A stretch of DNA of 64,000 bases, from assembly GCF_041146395.1 (NCBI RefSeq), contig NC_090989.1, forward strand, positions 125,859,501 through 125,923,500. The letters are read 5' to 3'. A program made the translations under genes and the position numbers. This document shows positions 56,626 to 64,000 of the stretch, piece after piece. Source of the stretch: Eulemur rufifrons (taxonomy: Eukaryota; Chordata; Mammalia; Primates; Lemuridae). The stretch's first letter is position 1. Every line of letters starts with the position of its first letter. The notes under the pieces were generated by a model. The model was not told where the DNA came from, did not search any database, and worked only from the letters and a program-made list of their open reading frames with translations.

Positions 56626-56720
56626 AAGGAAGAAAAGGGGAGAGAGAAAGAGGAAAGGAAGGAAAATTAGCAAAGGAAGGGGGAACCCGGGGGAAAAGGG
56701 AGGAAAGGAGAGAGGTGCAA
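56625..56720 (+). repeat. purine-rich low-complexity tract
   Basis: Almost pure A/G for about 95 bases ('ggaaggaagaaaaggggaga'-like), directly after the MaLR LTR. It may form a triplex-type structure; no gene. Confidence 0.85.
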
Positions 56721-59413
56721 GTAATCAATTTGCAGGAGGGGTCAGGGGAGAACATTGTTCTCAGGGGAGAACACCATTCTAGCCCCTTCCCTGAAGCCCC
56801 GATCAGGCCAGAAATGGCACAACAGTTGACCCTACGGCCCTCTCTCTGCCTGGCCCTCTGGGCACAATGGACACCCCCTTCCAGACCACAGCCAGCACCC
56901 TCCTGCGCTGCACCGCCCTCACCACCTGCCGAGGGAAGAGCCCAGTGGTTGCTTTATCCCGAGAACCCCTGCCCCCATCCCTGCATTCCCAGTTAAAGAG
57001 AGAAGGAAAAAACAATTTTAAACCCACACTCTCAAGCTTTGCGAGGTTATGATTAGTTGGGCCTATCAAGAATAACCTCCCCACTTTATCAAGCACTGTG
57101 ACAAACCCGCCACAATCAGGCAGTAGCCATGGCAACCAGGACAAGCTTTGGCGCCTCACAAAGCCCTGAGTGGCAGAATGGAGTCCTTTTATTGGTGGCT
57201 GTAGCCTGGCCGGGTTTTCTCCGCCCAGGCACCCAGAGCTGCAAGACAATGAACGACCCCTGCCAGCCTGACCGCCTGCTTAGACAGACCTCGAACCGGC
57301 TGCTTCTATTTTGCTCCATTTTATTTCATTTTGTCACTATCTTAAACAGAAAAACAGCAGGATTTCTCCCAAACAGTTTTTGCCTTTAGGGTAGGCGATG
57401 TCAGCCAGAGGGTGCAGAAGCATAAAAACCAAAAGGGAAAGGGAAAACACAACCAAACCTAAGTCTGCTTGAGAGAGCTGAGGGTTCAATCTCAAGCGTT
57501 AATTTCTGGCCATCCCATGGAGAGTTGCCAAGTAACATGCAAACGCTAGTGGCGAGAGGTTGCACTCTGCCGGACTGTCCCACTCCAACCACGTGGGATG
57601 GTCTTAACGTAAACGTGGTTTTCCATAAGCACCTATCAAAGCCGGTTTGCATATTATCAATATAATAAGATGGCATTTCGAAAACACGAGACAAGCCAGT
57701 CAGTGGGAGACGCTTTTAAGTCTATTAGCTAAGAAAGACGGTAGGAAACATATCCGGATAGAAGGCTCTCTTTGATCTGCTTTTTTGTGACACTCCAGCG
57801 AGAAGAGAAGAAAGCACCAACAGCACTCAAAAGCCAGCCTGACTATCAAACGGAAAGACATTTCTTTCTGTGAGTAGGAGCAAAAATTTTAATTAACTCT
57901 CCACTCTCTTGTGGTGGGTACGTAATCTGCGATCACACCTGGAGTGGTAAAAAAAAAAAAAAAAAATGGAGCATGTCCTGTGGTTTTTTCAACTTGTATA
58001 AAAGGAATTCATTTGTATTTATGGCTCTTTTTTCTTTTGTTCCCTGTAATTTCTCCAGTGGTTGCAAATCAACTAAAGAAACAGGCATCCCACGCAACCT
58101 TCTCTTACCCTCCAAAAATTAGGACAAGAGAATCTAGAGTTTACTAAGAAATGCATTTGTCTTTTGATCATTTTAAAAGATCCTCTGTACAAAGAAATAA
58201 TTAGGAGCTCACATATTGGTCCGGTGAGAAAGTTTGTATCCCGAGTGTCAGTTTTCTCTTCTCTTTTTCTGTGTTTCAATCTGTGGAAAATCTGGGAGAA
58301 ACGCAGTATGAAAGAAAATACTTTGCTCCGTATACGTGACTGTCAATGAAGAGAGGAATTCAACTCCATTGTCTGAAAGGTGCCCAGGCCCAGGCCCAGA
58401 TGGTCTCTGTACCCAGAAACAGTGACAGGCGGCAGTTGCCTCAGTTCCTGACATCCACAGGGCTGAGCCCTTACCTTTCACCAAGAGGGCACGTCAAGGA
58501 AGAGCCCTACAAAAACCACTTCTGTTCCTTTTGTAAAATTGCTGCCAAATCACTAATGCCCAACACTTTGTGGCAGGGTATGTTTAAACTACTATCATTT
58601 TACTTATCAATTTTAGTTATCTTTTGATTTTCTACCGTGGGAAATAAAGATGTAGCACTCCTATATATTCTTCCTATTTCTTCTTTCTTTGTGCCCCAAA
58701 TGGTTATTTTGTAATTTTAATTTAAACCAAAAGTCAGTGTTTGTGTTACAACTTTGTAAAATTGCTCAATGCTGGGTCAAGCAATGCTCTGTGACCATGT
58801 TGATTTTTTTATATAACCCTTCGTTTTTCTTGGAGTTGTTCCTTTAATTTTTTTTCCATTTGCCTGGCTGTACATGAACCCATCACTAATTTATTCCACA
58901 CATTGCAATACCTCTAGTTTATGCCCATCAATAAATATCCCGTGTGCCTAAATACATTAGTTCCATTTTTTTCCCCACTGGAAGCATCATTTCTGGAGCT
59001 GTCTGAACGTTGCTCCAACCTGGTCTGGCCGCTTTCCACCCCTGGGTTCTCCCTACGCTGGTGTCTGTGACAGTGTGTTCTCTTTTATTGGTTTCCTTCT
59101 CATTTTGCTGGAGCACACCTCTTGTGGCTCCCCAGGAAACTGCCTTGGAAGTCATCTGAATCCCTGTATTCCTAAAAATGCCTTTGTCTAACAATTAAGT
59201 AATAGTTTGGGTACAGAAATCTGGGTTGAAATCTATTTTTCCTTCAAAATTTTGAAAGGATTGCTCCACTAGCTCCTAGATGTCAGCAGTGCTATTGATC
59301 TATTCTGATTACTAATACTTTAAGTGTAACCATTGTGTTGCTTTGAAAATTTTTAGGATTTTTTTTTTTTTTTAAAGAAGTTCCAGAATTTCACAACAAT
59401 TGTGCTTTGGTGT

Positions 59414-59690
59414 TGTTACAGCAAGTGTTACAGCAGGTGGTTCTGAGGACAAACCGAGTGGCACACGGAGAGTCGGAGAAGCAAGGTTTATTCGCCAGCG
59501 GGCTCAGAGGGGTCTCCCACCAAATTGAGTCCCGTCTACAGGTTTTTCCCACTTTTAATAGGCTGGGGTGGTCCGATGGGTGGGGTCTCAGGTGGCTGAT
59601 GCAATAGGTAAGAGTGATTGCAGAAGCCAGGTAATAAGTTAGAATTAGGTTGATGAGGGTCTTCCTTTATCACTGTAGGCCTTTTTTACT
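59414..59690 (-). mobile_element. ERV1-type LTR, antisense to + strand, left-end truncated or solo
   Basis: Read on the - strand it shows, in order, a TATA-like tattaaaag, a GC-rich R start, AATAAA (TTTATT at 59487-59492 on +), then about 70 bases ending TGTAACA. This is the U3-R-U5 order of a gammaretrovirus-like LTR. The 3' end can be placed at the TG of 59414 on the + strand. The other end is uncertain. No gag, pol or env sequence is next to it. Its text is less decayed than the MaLR copies, so it may be lineage-specific. Confidence 0.6.
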
Positions 59691-60433
59691 CAAAGGACTG
59701 TACATTGATGGCCTCACAATCTGAAGATTCTTGTCCTTCAGTTCTAAAAAGTGTTTTCTTTTTCTTTGATAAATTTTTCCCTTCCATTTTCTGTCTTCTT
59801 TCTTTCTGGAGCTCCTATTAGTCAAAATAGGAGACTGATGTTTTAACTTTATTGCCTTCCCTCTGTGCCCCATGTTCTTACTCTCTTTTTTTGTTGTTGT
59901 TTGTTTTCGGTTTTTTGAAATTTTATCTTCTGAGAGATTTCCTTCACTTTATCTTCCAGGCTTTTTATTATGTTTTTAAATTTTCTGCTGCCCTACTTTT
60001 AAGACCCTAAAGCTCTTTCTTTGTTTTGTTTCTTTTTTATAGCATCCTGTTTTTGTGTCATGGATACACATATTTTATCTCTTTATTTTAGGTGGTTTGT
60101 TCTGATCCCTACATTATTTCTACTCTTCCCAGGTTGCACCTAACAGAGGGGGAACTAGGGACCTTATAGCACCAAGTTAGAACTTTAAACCAGCACCCTG
60201 GTTTTCAGCTCTGCAGTTCACTCCCCGTCTCCCATGGCCATTTATGCTCTGAAAACCAGAGCTTTTCTTGGGTTCTGCAACAGACAAGTGGCACCGTTCT
60301 CATCCAAGTTGCAGCTTCCTCCATTCTGCTAAATCAGTTAGATTCCTCCATCTGCTTTCCATCTTCTAAAAATTTATTTTTAAAAGAAATTTCTCTTCTA
60401 CTTTCTCTTTGTTCTTGTGGATATCTATCTATC

Positions 60434-61071
60434 TACAAATGATCCTCATTATTCTTGGTGGTTAAGCTCTATAAAGGCACTGTGAACACTGGAACGAGTG
60501 CATGCTGAACCATTTCCCCTAAAAGAAATACAGGATTAGGTACCTGCAAGCCTCTGATCACAACAATTTTGTCAACAGATTTGTTTCGCTTGTTTCTGTT
60601 TAAAGACACCTTGTTTAGTATATACTGTTGATTCATTAACACTGAACTCACAGCCAACAGCACCACAACTCATGCCTGAACGAAACTTATCTAACACTCC
60701 TATTGCTCTGTAAAGCATGAGGTAGCATTCTTGCGCTTAGGAACACTAGACAGCACTTCAGCACTATGCTCGGGAACTATTTCTAACAGTCAAGTCACCA
60801 GCAAAAGCACAGACGTGAAAAATGTGGCACTAGGTGGACACAAAAAGGACACTTGTTTTCAGTATGGGCGCAGAAACAAGGAGGCACAGCATCACCTGTT
60901 GGACTTCAGCTGGAAACGTACACATAGGTGATGCAATTTTTTTGCTGTTCTGCACATGTCTGAAAATGGCCACAAAAATACCATGTGCATTGATCTTGGG
61001 GTTACAAATAAATTTTAGTGAGCAGGTGAATGTGTAAATATGGCATCTGCAAGCAAATATGAAGTTCAATT
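60434..61071. mobile_element. MER2-like Tigger element
   Basis: It opens near 'gatcctcattattcttggtg' and holds 'aggttaggtacctgcaagcc'-like, 'taaagacaccttgtttagta' and 'ttacaaataaattttagtga' text. It closes with the diverged inverted copy of the start. This is a MER2-type pogo relative of about 640 bases with no transposase. Confidence 0.7.
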
Positions 61072-61199
61072 ATATCTATCTAACTATATTACTCCTTTGG
61101 TTTCATTTCACTGCGATTTTTCAGAAAAGAAATAGATGCTGTGTCCAATCACCCTTGTTTGATACTATTTTATTATTTTAATGTTTAAAGAGCCCACTG

Positions 61200-61820
61200 G
61201 AAGCCCTTTCTAAATAACTTAGAATCCAGAAGCCAAAAAATAAAAACAAATTTGATTACATAAAAATCCATGTGCACGACATAAGACAACATATGCAAAG
61301 TCAAAAAACAAAGAGCTTCTAAAAATTGATTAAAAACTATTAATCCATATTTTAAAAGGGACAAAGATATGAAGAGAGATCCCAGAAAAGAAAACTCAAA
61401 TGGCCTTTAAGCACACGAAAAAAAATGCAGAATCTCGTAAGAGAAATGCAAATTAAAACTACCCTGAGATACTATTTTTTCACCTATGGAATTGGTAAAA
61501 ACCCACAAGTTTGACAACCCACTTTGTTGACAAAGCTGTGGGGAAGCAAGCAGTTTTCACTTTGCTGGTGGAAAGGCAAACTGATTCAACCCTCACGGAG
61601 AACAATTTGACAGTATCTCTCAAAATTACAAATACATTTACCCTTTGACCCAGCAATCTCACTTCTGGGAATTTATCCTACATATAAAAAATGAAAACTG
61701 TACACAGTTATTCACTGGAAAACTCTGCAACAGCAAGATTCTGGGAATGACCCAAGTGCCCATCAATGCCGGACTTATATTTAACTCTACGTTTCATCCA
61801 CACAATGGCACGCAGGGATG
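61200..61820 (+). mobile_element. L1 3' part, sense to + strand
   Basis: 'gagaaatgcaaattaaaact', 'actttgctggtggaaaggca', 'ttgacccagcaatctcactt' and 'caagtgcccatcaatgccgg' in L1 order. Old and non-coding. Confidence 0.85.
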
Positions 61821-61896
61821 ATGAGAGGGAATGGATTCCATTCTAGACACACTGAGTTGAGGATGCTGTGGAAATGTCCAGGAAGCAGCCAAATGA

Positions 61897-62350
61897 AACG
61901 GCCTGTGGTAGACCCCAGAGTGGCCCCCACAGACGTCTCCATCCTGACCCCTGGGCCTGTGAAAATGTTCCCTTACCTGGCAAGGAGGGATCTGGCAGAT
62001 GTGACTAAGCTAAGGACCTTGCGAGGGAGCCTTGATCCTGGAGTGTCCCGGTGGCTCCACTGTGAAAACAAGGCTCTGTAAGAGAGAGGCGGGGGAGTCG
62101 CAGCCAGAGGAGGTGGGAGCACTGCCGGGAAGGGGCCACGGGCCAAGGAACATGGGCAGCCTCTGGGAACCAGAAAAGGCTTCTTATGACGTCTCCAGAA
62201 AGAATGCAGTCCCGCCATCACCTTGATTTTAGGCCCTTCATAGCCATTTCAGACATCCGACCTCCAGAACTGTTAGATAATAAACTTGTGTGGTTTTAAG
62301 CCACTAAATACATGATGATTTGTTACAGCAGCCATAGGAAGCTAATCCAT
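61897..62350 (+). mobile_element. MLT1-like MaLR LTR
   Basis: 'gtggcccccacagacgtctc', 'ctggcagatgtgactaagct', 'cgacctccagaactgttaga' and 'gttacagcagccataggaag' occur in the order of MLT1 LTRs. Solo and old. Confidence 0.8.
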
Positions 62351-63664
62351 AGCCAGGAAAACGCTGGGACGGAGGGAGGCAAGAGCTTGGAGTGCTGGCT
62401 GACACAGGGTGGATGAGAACTCCTGATGGGATGATGAGACTGAGGATGGGATTTCCTAGTGAGGGGTGAGCAGAAGATGAATGAAAATGCGGCTAGGCAG
62501 GAAGGGATCAGCCCTTGGACAGTCCAGCATAGGAGCTTGGTTCACATCATCAAATGTCTCAGGAGGGCGGGCAACAAGGAGCCTGAAAAGCCATTTCTGG
62601 ATGGGCAGGGAGGTCTCAGGAGGCCCCAGGTGGGACATTGTTGGAGGGAGGGGTGAGGGCAAGCGGCTGAGCAGCGGCTGCGGTGAGGACGAGGATGAGG
62701 CAGAGCGGACAAGTATGTTCTCAGGGTGCCCAGACTTTGCTCAGCACAGACGCCGGCCACAGTGGCGCCCGGGCAGATGAGGGGCACACTCTCATTCAAC
62801 AGTGGGAAGTGGAGATCCAAAGGTGGGGCAGGAGGGGAATGCCCCCTGGGAAGAAGGGACGTTTCACCTCCATTTATCCACCGGGAAGTGGAAGGGGTAA
62901 CACGGTGGCAGTCTTGCAGAAAAGTTGGCACATCCCCCTGCAGGCTAGCGGGCAAGACTGTGCCCGCTACCGCCACTCATTTGTGAAGTCTCCACATCCA
63001 GGCAACCCAGCTCCATGCTGGCACGTGGGAAGCAAAGGCACGCAAGCCTCTCCTTCTGCCCGGGGAGGTCCCAGTCCCGGGGTGGGTGGGGTGGGTGTGG
63101 GATGGAAGCCTGGAGGGAGGGAGCGAGGAAGGGACAGGCCCCTTCGTTTCCTCTGGAGAAAGAGCAAAACGCTCTGAAGTCACTGCAGCCCTCCCAGGCC
63201 TCCCCAGAAGGGAGGGACAGGCAAGCTGGCCGCTGGAGATGTTGTTTTCCTCTTTGTTTTCCACACAATGCCCCAGAAAAACATTTTTCAGATATGTAAT
63301 TAGGCCAACATAATAGAGTCTAAGAGAGCAGTCATCTCATTTTAGATAACTTTGGCTTTCATAATGTTCAAAGAGAATAAGTTTAAAGTGACAAAATTTA
63401 GTTCTCAGATGAAGAAAAGGGGCAGATGAAAACACATGGGATGCACAGAAAGCTTCAGTTCCGAGGCCCCTTCCCCACCCCTGCTGACTTTCTCTATGGT
63501 GCCAGAAAGGCAGCAAACTCTGTAGCCTTTTAGGAGCACAACAAAATAATAAGAATTGTTATTATTTGAAGTAGATTGTTTGCAAAAAACGGTCTTGATT
63601 ATGACCTCCCTGTATCCAGGCCCTTTCCAACATAGCCCTGAAGCCCCTCCCATAAAGCGGAAAG

Positions 63665-64000
63665 TCCATTTCTCCACCCCTTGATCCAGGCTGGTTTGGA
63701 ACTTGCTCTGACAAACAGAATATGACTGAGGTGTCACCAGAGTAGTTCTGAACCTAAGTCTCAAGGGACCCTGCTGCTTCCGCTCACTCTGAGGAACCCT
63801 GCCTATGCCACGAGGACAAGCTCAGGCTAGCCTGGTGGCTGAGGAGGGACAGGTGGCCCAGCCAACCAGCAGCCGTGTGAGAGAAGCCATCTTGGAGCTG
63901 CCAGCCACCACTGGACCCACGGGCGATTGCAGACACCTGCGTGAGCCCAGCTGAGATTAGACAAGTCTAGCCCAGATCAGCAAAGTCACCCAGCTGCCCT
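63665..64000 (+). mobile_element. probable old LTR, cut by the window end
   Basis: 'cttgatccaggctggtttgg', 'cttgctctgacaaacagaat', 'ctgctgcttccgctcactct' and 'tgagcccagctgagattaga' resemble an old LTR-type mammalian repeat. The family is not settled. Confidence 0.4.

Larger units (their letters stand above)
55132..64000 (-). other. RFTN1 intron, continuing past the window
   Basis: Upstream part of the gene on the - strand with no exon found. It holds a CA microsatellite, a MER5-like piece, two MaLR LTRs, a purine tract, an ERV1-type LTR, a MER2-like element, an L1 fragment and a possible LTR at the right edge. Stretches 57050-59200 and 62400-63650 show nothing I can name. Confidence 0.75.

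Noticed and set aside
62542..63177. 144- and 164-codon frames on opposite strands
   Set aside because: GC-rich intron between an LTR and the window end; no domain, no matching splice signals, and no match to the raftlin segment expected upstream.
55132..64000. Search for the next upstream RFTN1 exon
   Set aside because: No - strand segment with an acceptor and donor reads like the raftlin sequence expected before GVEVQTDY, so the exon is placed outside the window.

Overview
This window is nuclear DNA of a primate, most likely a strepsirrhine (lemur or galago side). The exons code for two known mammalian genes, and the Alu copies carry the internal sequence typical of lemuriform Alus, with wording such as 'gccatggcgtcagcctagct', a U-rich middle linker, and 'cctgagcaagagtgagaccc'. 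Only three Alu copies are seen in 64 kb. Nothing here is prokaryotic or viral in organisation, and almost every open reading frame is a chance frame in an intron or an old repeat.

Left half, + strand: all seven coding exons of OXNAD1 (1486..31469). Joined, they give an intact 312-residue protein with a presequence-like N-terminus, an FAD-binding FR-type domain and an NAD-binding domain. All junctions are GT-AG and the phase is kept throughout. The 5' noncoding exons and promoter lie left of the window. The 3' UTR probably ends just after the AATAAA at 32104. The introns hold an L1 fragment, two TA-flanked Tigger-like elements, a hAT element with a perfect 8-bp target duplication, long antisense L2 copies, two large L1 fragments in opposite orientation around the fourth coding exon, two Alus, and an antisense processed pseudogene of NDUFA12.

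Middle, about 32.1-42.7 kb: an intergenic stretch between the two convergent genes. It is filled with L2, MIR, MER1-like, L1 and one AluJ-like copy, and I see no gene in it.

Right half, - strand: the last three coding exons of RFTN1 (raftlin) at 55131..55028, 51833..51752 and 44412..44011. They encode the C-terminal 195 residues and are followed by a long 3' UTR. The upstream exons must lie right of base 64000, so 55132-64000 is intron. This side is visibly richer in G+C and holds L1, MaLR LTR, MER2-like and MIR copies, a CA microsatellite and one ERV1-type LTR.

The two genes do not form a functional unit. They are tail-to-tail neighbours, as I recall for the human 3p25 region. OXNAD1 is a predicted mitochondrial oxidoreductase and RFTN1 a lipid-raft scaffold of lymphocytes. 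I found no undescribed system. The best leads are the inverted L1 pair around one OXNAD1 exon, an in-frame alternative acceptor, the NDUFA12 retrocopy, and the unassigned LTR at 59.4 kb.
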